Shown: in pieces, positions 39,170 to 48,293 of the stretch | Layout: every line of letters begins with the position of its first letter | Position numbering within the stretch: position 1 is the first letter of the stretch | Source of the DNA: Xanthomonas bromi | GTDB lineage: Bacteria > Pseudomonadota > Gammaproteobacteria > Xanthomonadales > Xanthomonadaceae | DNA: 64,000 nt | Assembly: GCF_900092025.1 (NCBI RefSeq) | Contig: NZ_FLTX01000003.1 | Span: forward strand, 1-64,000 | Reading direction: 5' to 3' | Program-made: the position numbers and the translations under genes | The notes under the pieces: generated by a model | The model's database searches: none | What the model was told of the DNA's origin: nothing | Seen by the model: the letters and a program-made list of their open reading frames with translations, nothing else

Positions 39170-39175
39170 GATAAT
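39170..39175 (+). promoter_or_regulatory. Candidate lpxC -10 box
   Basis: GATAAT in an AT-rich stretch between the ftsZ terminator and lpxC, 60 bases before the lpxC start. No good -35 is at the usual distance. Confidence 0.35.
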
Positions 39176-39234
39176 CTCAACGGATTAGACAGCCGGTTCA
39201 GCGTCTGTCTGCATTGTTCATCCAGACTTCGCAT

Positions 39235-40146
39235 ATGACCCAGCAACGCACCCTCAAGAACACCATTCGCGCCACCGGCGTCGGCCTGCACAGCGGCGAC
39301 AAGGTGTACATGACGCTCAGACCGGCTCCGGTAGATCATGGCGTGGTGTTCCGGCGTGTGGACCTGGAACCGATCGTCGAAGTCCCCGCCGATGCGGAAC
39401 TGGTCACCGAGACCACGCTGTGTACCGGTCTGACCTGCAACGGTGCCAAGATCCAGACCGTCGAACATCTGATGTCCGCATTGGCGGGCTTGGGTGTGGA
39501 CAATGTCATCGTCGAACTGTCCTCGGCCGAGTTGCCGATCATGGATGGCTCGTCCGGTCCGTTCGTGTTCCTGCTGCAATCGGCAGGCATCGTCGAACAG
39601 AGCAAGCCCAAGCGCTTCATCCGGATCAAGCAGACGGTGGAAGTGCGCGAGGGCGACAAGGTGGCGCGCTTCGAGCCGTACCAAGGCTACAAGCTCGGCT
39701 TCACCATCGAATTCGATCACCCGATGATCCCGGCCAAGCAATCGCGCCAGGAAATCGAGTTCTCCACCTCGGCGTACGTCAAGGAAATCTCGCGCGCGCG
39801 CACCTTCGGTTTCATGCGCGACCTCGAGTACATGCGTGAGCGCAATCTGGGCCTGGGCGGGTCGATGGACAACGCCATCGTGCTGGATGAGTTCCGTGTG
39901 CTCAACGAGGACGGCTTGCGCTACACCAACGAATTCGTGCGGCACAAGATTCTGGACGCCATCGGCGACCTGTATCTGGCCGGCGGCGCCATCCTGGGTG
40001 CCTACGAAGGCTTCAAATCCGGACACGCCCTCAACAACAAGCTGGTGCGTGCGCTGTTGGCCGACCAGGCCGCCTGGGAATGGGTCAGCTTCCCGGAAGG
40101 CACCGAGCAACCGCCGGTCACTTACGCCAGCCCTGTCTACGCATAG
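39235..40146 (+). CDS. lpxC: LpxC, UDP-3-O-acyl-GlcNAc deacetylase
   Basis: Predicted 303 residues from ATG at 39235, giving the usual start [11 protein letters not shown]. This zinc enzyme performs the committed step of lipid A synthesis. Zinc ligands are visible in [11 protein letters not shown] (His) and in [12 protein letters not shown] (His and Asp), with the catalytic His in the later SGHALNN. It has its own promoter region behind the ftsZ terminator. Confidence 0.98.
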   Translation: MTQQRTLKNTIRATGVGLHSGDKVYMTLRPAPVDHGVVFRRVDLEPIVEVPADAELVTETTLCTGLTCNGAKIQTVEHLMSALAGLGVDNVIVELSSAELPIMDGSSGPFVFLLQSAGIVEQSKPKRFIRIKQTVEVREGDKVARFEPYQGYKLGFTIEFDHPMIPAKQSRQEIEFSTSAYVKEISRARTFGFMRDLEYMRERNLGLGGSMDNAIVLDEFRVLNEDGLRYTNEFVRHKILDAIGDLYLAGGAILGAYEGFKSGHALNNKLVRALLADQAAWEWVSFPEGTEQPPVTYASPVYA

Positions 40147-40332
40147 TGTCAGGGAATGCCCTAGTTGGCGGCCGAAGTGTGAATCCCATCGAATTTTTGG
40201 GTCATTCTTAACACTTATTTAAGACTTCCCTAACTCCTGGGGGCGGCATGCCCGCTAGGATGCGTCGGGTCGTGCGTGGTCTTCGCAGCCCATTCACGCA
40301 CCGACGGTCGCTCCGGAGGAGCGGCGATGACC

Positions 40333-40779
40333 TTATCGCTTGGTCGGTAAGACGTCCTGCAGGGAAGCCAATGCGTCTCGCAAGCCTTTGTGCGTCGCCT
40401 CGGACACGGGTTTGGGACGCTCGCGGTTCTGCTGCGTTGGGGAATGCAGCGGGGCGGATGCGGTCTTGACGGTCACTGTGGTGGCTTTCAGTCCGACGGA
40501 TCGGGCGGCATCCAGGATTTGGGTTTCGGCAAGCCGCACCTTGGCGTGCCAGACCGGCGAATCCACCAGAAAAACGAGCTGTTCGCCTCGGACATTCGCC
40601 AGCCGGCAACGGGTGGCCAGATGAGGCGGTAACAGGGGGCGCAACTGCCGGTCCAGCGCATCGAGCCACAAGGCTCGGCGCAAGGGGTCGCCAGCCTTTT
40701 CCCCCAGCGCGGCCTCGATGGCCTGCTGCGGAGCGGAAGGGTTGCGTGCGTTGGACTTGGGCTTGGACATGACACTCAT
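40333..40779 (-). CDS. dciA: DciA-like DUF721 protein (helicase loading)
   Basis: Predicted 148 residues (or 145 from ATG at 40770). The DUF721 core includes LDALDRQLRPLLPPHLATRCRL and the strand LVFLVDSPVWHAKVRL. DciA recruits or loads the replicative helicase DnaB in bacteria lacking DnaC. The C-terminal half is low in hydrophobics and rich in Lys, Pro and Thr. Its start codon is head-to-head with the M23 peptidase start in a CATATG palindrome. Confidence 0.85.
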   Translation of the reverse strand: MSVMSKPKSNARNPSAPQQAIEAALGEKAGDPLRRALWLDALDRQLRPLLPPHLATRCRLANVRGEQLVFLVDSPVWHAKVRLAETQILDAARSVGLKATTVTVKTASAPLHSPTQQNRERPKPVSEATHKGLRDALASLQDVLPTKR

Positions 40780-41724
40780 ATGGCGTTGAAAAAAGTTGTA
40801 ATCAAATCTCGACAGACCCGGGCGCAGCGTGTGGCCCGACAGTTCCAGGGTTTTGCGGCGGATCGGCCGATGGTGGTGCTTGGTGCGGTTCTGGGCCTGG
40901 GCATGCTGATCGGCGTCGGTGCAAGCACCGCCACCGGCATGGTGACCAATTCCGCGCTGCAGGCCAAGATTGCGCAGCAGCAGGCCGAGCTGGCCCAGGC
41001 GCAGCGCGCCTCGCAGGCGCAGGTCAATGCACTGGCCGCCCGTCTGGGCGAACTGCAGGCGCAGGCCACCCGCCTCAATGCATTGGGCGAGCGTCTGACC
41101 GAAATGGGTAAGTTGAAGGACGGCGAGTTCGATTTCGACGCGCCGGTCGGCGTGGGTGGCGGCGATGAGCCGGTCAGCGACATGCCGGTGAAAGACCTCA
41201 AGCAGACGCTAGGGCAAGTCGAACAGCAGTTCTCCGCCTCCGGTCAGCAACTGAACGTGCTGGCGTCGCTGATGTTCGATCATCAGCTGGAGCAGAACTC
41301 GGTGCCCTCGCGGATGCCGATCCGCAATACCTACATCACCTCCGGCTTTGGCGGTCGCGCCGATCCGTTCGACGGTGGTTCGGCCTTCCACAAGGGCGTG
41401 GACTTCCATGCCAATGTGGGCGACCCGGTGCTGTCGGTGGCCGATGGCGTGGTCAGCTACGCCGGTATACGTGGTGGTTACGGCAACGTGGTCGAAGTGG
41501 ACCACGGCAATGGCTATGTCACCCGCTACGCGCACAACTCGCGGCTGGTGGTGAAGGTGGGCGATCTGGTGCGTGCCGGTCAGCAGGTGGCCAGGGCAGG
41601 TTCCAGCGGTCGTTCCACCGGTGCGCACGTGCATTTCGAGGTGTGGGCGAACGGGCGCGTGGTCAATCCGCGCAAATTCCTGGGCGACACCAACACGCCG
41701 GTGGGGCGCCGAGGGCGCGGTTGA
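40780..41724 (+). CDS. M23-family peptidoglycan metallopeptidase
   Basis: Predicted 314-residue membrane-anchored endopeptidase or amidase activator. One helix (residues ~27-52), a coiled coil (AQQQAELAQAQRASQAQ, ~60-115), then the LytM domain with zinc motifs FHKGVDFHA and HVHFEVW, both His-x-His parts intact, so catalysis is likely rather than an EnvC-type degenerate domain. It lies between dciA (divergent) and secA. A hairpin with a T-rich tail follows. Confidence 0.92.
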   Translation: MALKKVVIKSRQTRAQRVARQFQGFAADRPMVVLGAVLGLGMLIGVGASTATGMVTNSALQAKIAQQQAELAQAQRASQAQVNALAARLGELQAQATRLNALGERLTEMGKLKDGEFDFDAPVGVGGGDEPVSDMPVKDLKQTLGQVEQQFSASGQQLNVLASLMFDHQLEQNSVPSRMPIRNTYITSGFGGRADPFDGGSAFHKGVDFHANVGDPVLSVADGVVSYAGIRGGYGNVVEVDHGNGYVTRYAHNSRLVVKVGDLVRAGQQVARAGSSGRSTGAHVHFEVWANGRVVNPRKFLGDTNTPVGRRGRG

Positions 41725-41799
41725 CGAAGGCAAGGCACGCTCCGTCGGAGGTGCTTGATTCGTGAAGGCTCGCCCCAAGCTACAATAAGGGTTGCCATG

Positions 41800-41826
41800 A
41801 CAGGGCGCAGTGCGCCCTGTTTCGTT
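41800..41826 (+). terminator. Intrinsic terminator or leader hairpin before secA
   Basis: CAGGGCGC-AGT-GCGCCCTG followed by TTTCGTTT. It ends the M23 gene. A TACAAT -10-like box lies just upstream at 41781-41786, so a secA transcript starting there would carry this hairpin at its very 5' end. Confidence 0.65.
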
Positions 41827-41888
41827 TACGGCGGTCGGGTCTTGGGACCGGCGTCGGTCAAACCGTTCCTTTTCAACCGGTTTCTTCA

Positions 41889-44627
41889 ATGATCAACAGT
41901 CTGCTTACCCGTGTCTTTGGCAGTCGTAACGAACGCCAGCTGCGCCAGCTCACCCGCCTCGTCGCCCAGATCAATGCGCTGGAGCCGACGATCGAGAAGC
42001 TCTCCGACGCCGAGCTGCAAGCCAAGACCCCGGAGTTCAAGCAGCGGCTTGCCGCCGGCGAGTCCCTGGACAAGATCCTTCCCGAGGCCTTTGCGGTGTG
42101 CCGCGAGGCCAGCCGCCGCGTGCTGGGCATGCGTCATTACGACGTGCAGCTGATCGGCGGCATGGTGTTGCATCTGGGCAAGATCGCCGAGATGCGCACC
42201 GGCGAAGGCAAGACCCTGGTGGCCACGCTGCCGGTGTACCTCAACGCGCTGCAGGGCGAGGGCGTGCATGTGGTCACGGTCAACGACTACCTGGCGCGCC
42301 GCGACGCCGCGCAGATGGGCAAGTTGTACAACTGGCTGGGCCTGAGCGTGGGCGTGGTGTATCCGGGCATGCCGCACAGTGACAAGCGCGAGGCCTACGG
42401 CAGCGACATCACCTACGGCACCAATAACGAGTTTGGCTTCGATTACCTGCGCGACAACATGGCGCTGTCGCGCGCCGACCGTTATCAGCGCAATCTGCAT
42501 TACGCGATCGTCGACGAAGTCGACTCGATCCTGATCGACGAAGCGCGCACCCCGCTGATCATTTCCGGACCGGCCGATGAATCGCCGGAGCTGTACATCC
42601 GCGTCAACCGCATCGTGCCACAGCTGACCAAGCAGGAAAGCGAAGAGGCCGAGGGCGATTTCTGGGTCGACGAGAAGGGCAAGCAGGTGCATCTGTCCGA
42701 GGCGGGCATGGGCCACGCCGAAGAACTGCTGATGCAGGCCGGCATCTTGGAAAACGCCGAAGACGGCCTGTACGCCGCGCAGAACCTGAGCGTGGTGCAT
42801 CACCTCAATGCTGCGCTGCGTGCGCACGCGATCTATCAGCGCGATGTGGATTACATCGTGCGCGATGGCGAAGTGGTGATCGTGGACGAATTCACCGGCC
42901 GCACCCTGACCGGGCGGCGCTGGTCCGACGGTCTGCATCAGGCGGTCGAAGCGAAGGAAGGCGTGCCGGTGCAGCGCGAGAACCAGACGCTGGCCAGCAT
43001 CACCTTCCAGAACCTGTTCCGCATGTACAAGAAGCTGTCCGGCATGACCGGTACGGCCGATACCGAAGCCTACGAATTCCAGAGCATCTATGGTCTGGAG
43101 GTGGTGGTGATTCCGACCAACCGCCCGACCGTGCGCAAGGACCACCCGGACCAGGTGTTCCTCAACCGCAAGGGCAAGTTCAATGCGGTGCTGGCCGACA
43201 TCGAAGATTGCGCCAAGCGCGGTCAGCCGGTGCTGGTGGGGACCACCTCGATCGAGACTTCGGAGATGCTCTCCGAGCACCTGCGCAAGGCCGGGGTGAA
43301 GCACGAAGTGCTCAACGCCAAGCAGCACGAGCGCGAAGCGACCATCGTGGCCAACGCCGGCCAGCCGGGCGCGGTGACCATCGCCACCAACATGGCCGGT
43401 CGCGGGACCGACATCGTGCTGGGCGGTTCGCTGGAAACCGAACTGCATGGCATGGGCGAAGACATCAGCGATGAGCAGCGCTCCGCTGCCAAGGCCGAGT
43501 GGCAGCGTCGTCATGACGCAGTCAAGGCCGCTGGCGGCCTGCACATCATCGGGACCGAGCGTCACGAATCGCGGCGTATCGACAACCAGCTGCGTGGCCG
43601 CGCCGGTCGTCAGGGCGACCCGGGTTCCTCGCGCTTCTACCTGTCGCTGGAAGACAATCTGATGCGCATCTTCGCCTCCGATTGGGTGCAGAAGGCGATG
43701 CGCATGATGGGCATGAAGGAAGACGACGTCATCGAAGATCGCCTGGTCAGCCGGCAGATCGAAAAGGCGCAGCGCAAGGTGGAAGCGCACAACTTCGACA
43801 TCCGCAAGAACCTGCTGGATTTCGACGACGTCAACAACGATCAGCGCAAGGTGATCTACGCCCAGCGCGACGAGTTGCTGGACGCCGAATCGGTGAAGGA
43901 CAACGTCGACGGCATCCGCGGCGATGTGATCTACGACCTGGTCGCCCGCTTCGTGCCGCCCAATTCGGTGGACGAGCAGTGGGACCTGCAGGGCCTGGAA
44001 GCCACGCTGGAATCGGAGCTGGGCATGCCGCTGGCGCTGCGCGAAATGGCGCGCACGCAGGAAGAGTTGGACGCCGAACAGATTGCCGCCAAGGTGCAGG
44101 CCGCGGTGGATGCGCACTTTGCCGAGAAGGAAGCGGCAGTGGGCAACGACACCATGCGTGCGCTGGAAAAGCACGTGATGCTGACCGTGCTCGATCAGGG
44201 TTGGAAGGAGCATCTGGCCAAGATGGATTACCTGCGCCAGGGTATCTATCTGCGTGGTTACGCGCAGAAGCAGCCCAAGCAGGAATACAAGAAGGAAGCC
44301 TTCGAGCTGTTTTCCGAGATGCTGGAAAACGTCAAGCGCGAGGTGATCAATTTGCTGGCGCGCGTGCGCATCCGCAGCGAAGAAGAAGTGGCCGAACTGG
44401 AAGAGCAGGAACGTCTTCAGGCGCAGGCGCGCTTGATGGCCTCGCAGTTCCAGCACCAGGAGGCGGGCGGCTACGGCGCCGACGAGGAAGTGGAGCAGAT
44501 GCAGGGCGGCAACGCGCCGGTGCCGGTCTCGCAGGTGACTCGCGACGAGCCCAAGGTGGGTCGCAACGATCCCTGCCCGTGTGGCAGCGGCAAGAAGTAC
44601 AAGCACTGTCACGGTCAGCTCAGCTGA
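41889..44627 (+). CDS. secA: SecA, preprotein translocase ATPase
   Basis: Predicted 912-residue motor that drives proteins through SecYEG. Motifs: Walker [24 protein letters not shown] (DEVD), [26 protein letters not shown] (arginine fingers). The C-terminal zinc tail [12 protein letters not shown] for SecB binding is complete. The stop codon lies in the middle of a perfect 28-bp palindrome. Confidence 0.99.
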   Translation: MINSLLTRVFGSRNERQLRQLTRLVAQINALEPTIEKLSDAELQAKTPEFKQRLAAGESLDKILPEAFAVCREASRRVLGMRHYDVQLIGGMVLHLGKIAEMRTGEGKTLVATLPVYLNALQGEGVHVVTVNDYLARRDAAQMGKLYNWLGLSVGVVYPGMPHSDKREAYGSDITYGTNNEFGFDYLRDNMALSRADRYQRNLHYAIVDEVDSILIDEARTPLIISGPADESPELYIRVNRIVPQLTKQESEEAEGDFWVDEKGKQVHLSEAGMGHAEELLMQAGILENAEDGLYAAQNLSVVHHLNAALRAHAIYQRDVDYIVRDGEVVIVDEFTGRTLTGRRWSDGLHQAVEAKEGVPVQRENQTLASITFQNLFRMYKKLSGMTGTADTEAYEFQSIYGLEVVVIPTNRPTVRKDHPDQVFLNRKGKFNAVLADIEDCAKRGQPVLVGTTSIETSEMLSEHLRKAGVKHEVLNAKQHEREATIVANAGQPGAVTIATNMAGRGTDIVLGGSLETELHGMGEDISDEQRSAAKAEWQRRHDAVKAAGGLHIIGTERHESRRIDNQLRGRAGRQGDPGSSRFYLSLEDNLMRIFASDWVQKAMRMMGMKEDDVIEDRLVSRQIEKAQRKVEAHNFDIRKNLLDFDDVNNDQRKVIYAQRDELLDAESVKDNVDGIRGDVIYDLVARFVPPNSVDEQWDLQGLEATLESELGMPLALREMARTQEELDAEQIAAKVQAAVDAHFAEKEAAVGNDTMRALEKHVMLTVLDQGWKEHLAKMDYLRQGIYLRGYAQKQPKQEYKKEAFELFSEMLENVKREVINLLARVRIRSEEEVAELEEQERLQAQARLMASQFQHQEAGGYGADEEVEQMQGGNAPVPVSQVTRDEPKVGRNDPCPCGSGKKYKHCHGQLS

Positions 44628-44691
44628 GCTGACCGTGGGCAGCCCGCTTGGCGGGCTGCCCACCCAGCGTCCGCGCAGCGGACGCTGGGTG
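44610..44691. repeat. Three consecutive perfect palindromes at the secA 3' end
   Basis: 44610-44637: 28-bp perfect palindrome around the secA stop. 44635-44663: 13-bp arms with a TTG loop. 44661-44691: 14-bp arms with a GCA loop. Each shares two or three bases with the next, so they could form three stacked hairpins on the mRNA. No T-tract follows. Confidence 0.9.
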
Positions 44692-45102
44692 CACGGGTCC
44701 TCGCTTCCGATCCCCCGCGCCTTCGGCGCGCCCCTCTTACCAAGGGGGGCTTTGCATTCGGGGGGATTTCGTTGGAACTGCTGATGCTCAGGCATGGAGT
44801 CTCCGCGACTGGGTGCAATGCCCCGCCGGGATCTCCCACTTTTTGCCAACTCCCCGGCAGCGACTTGGTTTGCATCGTCGCCAGGCAATGTCTGGCAACT
44901 GCGGCATAGCCGCCAGAAAGTTCGACCAGCGCGATAAGCGTTCTTTCGGTGGGCCTCGGTTCGGCAGGTTCACTACACGCCTGTCCATCGCGCGCGGACG
45001 CCAACTTTGCCCATTGCAGGCAAGCTTCTCCGCCTCCGCCTCCGCCTCCGCCTCCGCCACGGCGGGGCGTATGCTTGATCCACATCCTGTGGGAGTGCAG
45101 TC
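44692..45102. other. Intergenic region between secA and the VOC gene
   Basis: About 410 bases with no convincing gene. It contains a CCCCTC...AAGGGGGG hairpin near 44730-44750 related to the one after rnpB, and a (CTCCGC)n microsatellite at about 45027-45058 (roughly five units), 45 bases before the next start codon. Confidence 0.55.
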
Positions 45103-45471
45103 ATGGCACGGCTGTCCAGCCAGCAATTGAAGGTGTTCGTGCCTGCACGCGACTATGCGCTGTCGCAGCGGTTCTATCGCGCGCTGGGCTTCGTGCAGGA
45201 GGACGAGGTGGGTAATGTGACCTGTTTCCGGCATGGCACGCACTGCGCGTTTCTGCTGCAGGATTTCTATCTGCGCGCATTGGCCGAGAACCTGATGCTG
45301 CACCTGTGGGTGGACGATGCCGATGGCTGGTGGCAGCACGTGCACGACACCGGCATGGACGAGCAATTCGGGGTGAGCTGCAGCGTGCCGGAAGATCGTC
45401 CATGGGGCGCACGCGATTTCACCCTGCACGATCCCAGCGGCGTGCTCTGGCGCATCGGGCATCCGCTGTAG
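45103..45471 (+). CDS. VOC (glyoxalase/bleomycin-resistance) family protein
   Basis: Predicted 122 residues. The vicinal-oxygen-chelate fold is suggested by QLKVFVPARDYALSQRFYRALGF at the start and by DFTLHDPSGVLWRIGHPL at the end. Such small single-domain members are metal-dependent lyases, dioxygenases or binding proteins; the substrate is unknown. GGGAG precedes its ATG by seven bases. Confidence 0.82.
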   Translation: MARLSSQQLKVFVPARDYALSQRFYRALGFVQEDEVGNVTCFRHGTHCAFLLQDFYLRALAENLMLHLWVDDADGWWQHVHDTGMDEQFGVSCSVPEDRPWGARDFTLHDPSGVLWRIGHPL

Positions 45472-45472
45472 G

Positions 45473-45559
45473 GCCGGGATTGGAGATTGGGAATTCGGGA
45501 TTGGCAGAAGCACGCATGCCGCGCTTTGACGAATCCCCAATCCCCAATCCCCAATCCCA
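45473..45559. repeat. Paired spacer repeat after the VOC gene
   Basis: Forward arm GGGATTGGAGATTGGGAATTCGGG-type at 45477-45503 and inverted arm AATCCCCAATCCCC-type at 45531-45559. It is a sequence variant (GGGATTG units) of the GGGAATC family. Confidence 0.7.
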
Positions 45560-45606
45560 GCCTCAAGCGATTGCGCTGAACGGCTCACTCGCGGCACTCT
45601 TGTGCC

Positions 45607-46554
45607 ATGCCTGATTCTCTGAGATCCATCCACGTCGTCGCCGGCGTGATCACCGACCCCCGCGGACGCATCCTGCTCACCCGCCGTACCGAAACCCGCG
45701 ACATGCCTGGCCTGTGGGAATTCCCGGGCGGCAAGCGCGAACCTGGCGAAACCTCCGAACAGGCACTGGTACGCGAACTCAACGAAGAACTGGGCATCGA
45801 GGCACAGGTGGGCGATTGGGTCATGGATGTGCCCCAGCTGTATCCAGACAAGCGGCTGCGCCTGGAAGTGCGTCACATCACCGCCTGGAAAGGCAGCCCG
45901 CGTGGCCGCGAAGGCCAGGCCATGACCTGGGTCGCAGCAGACAAGTTGGCCCGCTACTCGATGCCGCCTGCCGACGTGCCGGTGGTGGGGGTGCTGCGCC
46001 AGCCCGACCGTTACTTGATCACGCCCGAACCGGAGGATGACGCGCGCTGGCTGGAAGGCCTGGAGCTCGCATTGCAGAACGGGATCACGCGGATCCAGCT
46101 GCGCGCGCGGCACATCGCGCCTGCGCGGTGGCAGGCGCTGTTGCAGCAGGTCATGCGTCTGCGTGGCCGCACGCGTGCGCAACTGCTGCTCAATCGCGAT
46201 ATTGCGCTGGCCAGCGAACTTGGCATCGGCGTGCATCTGGGGGCAGAGCAATTGGCCGGCTTGCAGCAGCGGCCATTGCCGCCGGAGCAACTGGTCGCTG
46301 CCTCATGTCACGGGCTGGAGGACTTGCGCCACGCACAACGGATCGGCTGCGACTTCGCGGTGCTGGGCCCGGTGCAGGCCACCGCGTCGCATCCGGGCGC
46401 CCCACCCATCGGATGGGAGGGGTTCGAAACACTGCGCGAACAGGTCTCGCTGCCGATCTACGCGCTCGGCGGCATGCAGATCGAGGATGTGCGCGAGTCG
46501 CGGTCGCATGGCGCGCAGGGAATCGCCGCGATCCGCTCGCTGTGGCCGCAGTGA
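45607..46554 (+). CDS. Nudix hydrolase fused to a thiamine-phosphate-synthase-like domain (MutT-type)
   Basis: Predicted 315 residues. The N-terminal ~130 residues are an 8-oxo-dGTP-diphosphatase-type Nudix domain with a complete Nudix box (GGKREPGETSEQALVRELNEEL region: G, E, R-E, E-E all present). The C-terminal ~180 residues are a ThiE/TenI-like TIM barrel (LQLRAR-type IQLRARHI, SCHGLEDL, GPVQATASHPG, ALGGMQ). This fusion is known in pseudomonads and xanthomonads; the barrel probably no longer makes thiamine phosphate. It likely sanitises oxidised nucleotides. Confidence 0.9.
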   Translation: MPDSLRSIHVVAGVITDPRGRILLTRRTETRDMPGLWEFPGGKREPGETSEQALVRELNEELGIEAQVGDWVMDVPQLYPDKRLRLEVRHITAWKGSPRGREGQAMTWVAADKLARYSMPPADVPVVGVLRQPDRYLITPEPEDDARWLEGLELALQNGITRIQLRARHIAPARWQALLQQVMRLRGRTRAQLLLNRDIALASELGIGVHLGAEQLAGLQQRPLPPEQLVAASCHGLEDLRHAQRIGCDFAVLGPVQATASHPGAPPIGWEGFETLREQVSLPIYALGGMQIEDVRESRSHGAQGIAAIRSLWPQ

Positions 46555-46624
46555 CCACACAGATGGTGGTGGTGTTGGATCATCCTGCGGCGATCTTGTC
46601 CGGCCCGATGCCGCGCATGCGGCG

Positions 46625-47212
46625 CTAGAACGTCACCCAAAAACAGTTGTATTGCCGGCGCAGCCGCAGCACGCTGCGCGCGGGCGCGCCGCTGGCGAGG
46701 TTCTGTTCCAGCCGGAGTCCCCAGGGGCGCGGGCGGCTGGGTGGGGTGGCAAGTGGTGCATCGGTGGCGCCGTCCGCCAGCTGCGGCGCGGGGGCGGGGG
46801 TGTCGGCGTCCCACGTTGGGGTGTCGCTTTGCGGATACATCGGCACGATATCCAGCAATGGGCGCTGCACGATGGCTTCCAGACGGCTCAGCACCTGATT
46901 GGCGGCGGCATCGGATTGGCCGCTCCATAGATACACGCTGGACAGGCGGTTGACGTCGCGGCTGTCCACCGCCAATTGCAGTAACGACACCAGTTCACTC
47001 AGCCGGCGCGGGCAGCCGTAGCGAGACAGGTCGGTATTGCCCTGCGGGGGGATGGCGGGCGGCGGGCGGCTTGCCGCTTCGACGTCCTCGCAGCGCCGGT
47101 CGGTGAACATGGTCTGCCCGTCCGGCGAGACGCAGCGGTGGATGTCCTGCGCCTGCACGCGCGCGGCGGGACAGACGCAGAGCACTAACAGCAGGGGCAG
47201 AAGGCGAGGCAT
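46625..47212 (-). CDS. Secreted DUF4124-type protein
   Basis: About 195 residues from ATG at 47212, which opens a signal peptide (LLPLLLVLCVCPAARVQA). The DUF4124-like start of the mature part, IHRCVSPDGQTMFTDRRC, is clear. The middle is helical, followed by a Pro/Ala/Thr linker and a C-terminal segment with RQYNCFWV. Function is unknown; a periplasmic role is inferred from the signal. Confidence 0.78.
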   Translation of the reverse strand: MPRLLPLLLVLCVCPAARVQAQDIHRCVSPDGQTMFTDRRCEDVEAASRPPPAIPPQGNTDLSRYGCPRRLSELVSLLQLAVDSRDVNRLSSVYLWSGQSDAAANQVLSRLEAIVQRPLLDIVPMYPQSDTPTWDADTPAPAPQLADGATDAPLATPPSRPRPWGLRLEQNLASGAPARSVLRLRRQYNCFWVTF

Positions 47213-47426
47213 CGGCGCAGCGTAGCCGGGCGCGCGTGAGCGGGCGACAAACGTGCGTGCGCGCTGGCGCGGTGCGACGGCCGGCGATGACGCAGTCAAC
47301 GTCGTCAGCCCGCGTTGCCAATCAAGACCGACGCAGTGCTGCGCGACGTGCGGGTGGTGCAAGGCCGGCCACCCGTGCACGTCCGTCTTCCCCCTCCAAG
47401 CGCACACGGCACTCCGAAGCTAGCTC

Positions 47427-48254
47427 TCAGCGTCCAAGCAGCTGCAGTACCTGCGTGGTCGGTTTGGCAAGATTGAGCGTGTACAAGTGCAATGCCGGCG
47501 CGCCGCCTGCGATCAGGCGCTCGCACAGTGCGGCCACCACTTCGGCACCGAAGGCGCGGACCGCATCGGCATCGTCGCCGTAGGCCTGCATCTTCCTGCC
47601 GATCCAGCGCGGAATCTCGGCACCGCATTGTTCGGAAAAGCGCCGCAGTTGCGAGAAGTTGGAGATCGGCATGATGCCGGGAATGATCGGGATCTCCACG
47701 CCCATGCGCTGTACCGCATCGCGGAAATGAAAATAGGCATCGGCGTTATAAAAATACTGCGTAATCGCCGCATCGGCGCCGGCATCGACCTTGGCCTTGA
47801 AGTAACGCAGATCGCTTAATGCGTCGGCCGCCTGCGGATGGGTTTCCGGATACGCACCGACCTCGATCCGGAACGCATCGCCGTGCTCTGCGCGGATGAA
47901 GGCGATCAGGTCCGAGGCATAGCGTAGGTCGCCCGGATGGCCCATGCCCGAGGGCAGGTCGCCACGCAGCGCCACGATGCGGGTACAGCCGATCGCGCGA
48001 TACTGCTCGAGCAGCTCGCGGATCTCCTGGCGGCTGCCACCGACGCAGGACAGATGCGGGGCGGCTTCGAAACCGTGCTTCTGCTTGAGCTGGCGCACCG
48101 TTTCGGAGGTGTAGCTGAGCGTGGAGCCGCCGGCGCCGAAGGTGCACGACACATACTCCGGCGCGTAGCCCTTCAACCTGGCTGCGGTGCGGTCCAATTG
48201 CGCGCGCTGGTCATCGGTCTTGGGCGGGTAGAACTCGAAACTGAGATGCGTCAT
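47427..48254 (-). CDS. metF: MetF, 5,10-methylenetetrahydrofolate reductase
   Basis: Predicted 275 residues from ATG at 48254 (the longer open frame adds ten unlikely residues). FAD-dependent TIM barrel that makes 5-methyl-THF for methionine synthesis. Motifs: SFEFYPPKT at the start, VSCTFGAGGST, IVALRGDLP, ITQYFYN, and PIIPGIMPI. The length is typical of bacterial MetF. Confidence 0.96.
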   Translation of the reverse strand: MTHLSFEFYPPKTDDQRAQLDRTAARLKGYAPEYVSCTFGAGGSTLSYTSETVRQLKQKHGFEAAPHLSCVGGSRQEIRELLEQYRAIGCTRIVALRGDLPSGMGHPGDLRYASDLIAFIRAEHGDAFRIEVGAYPETHPQAADALSDLRYFKAKVDAGADAAITQYFYNADAYFHFRDAVQRMGVEIPIIPGIMPISNFSQLRRFSEQCGAEIPRWIGRKMQAYGDDADAVRAFGAEVVAALCERLIAGGAPALHLYTLNLAKPTTQVLQLLGR

Positions 48255-48293
48255 CGCGGTGGGTCCGGCAGAGCGTGTCGGCATAATATCGCT

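Noticed and set aside
41886-44888. 1000-codon open frame antisense to secA
   Set aside because: Caused by the high GC3 of secA; no start signal or recognisable domain, while secA is complete on the other strand.
47213-47426. SAM/SAH riboswitch near metF
   Set aside because: This spacer is downstream of metF, and the 39 bases upstream of metF are too short for one.
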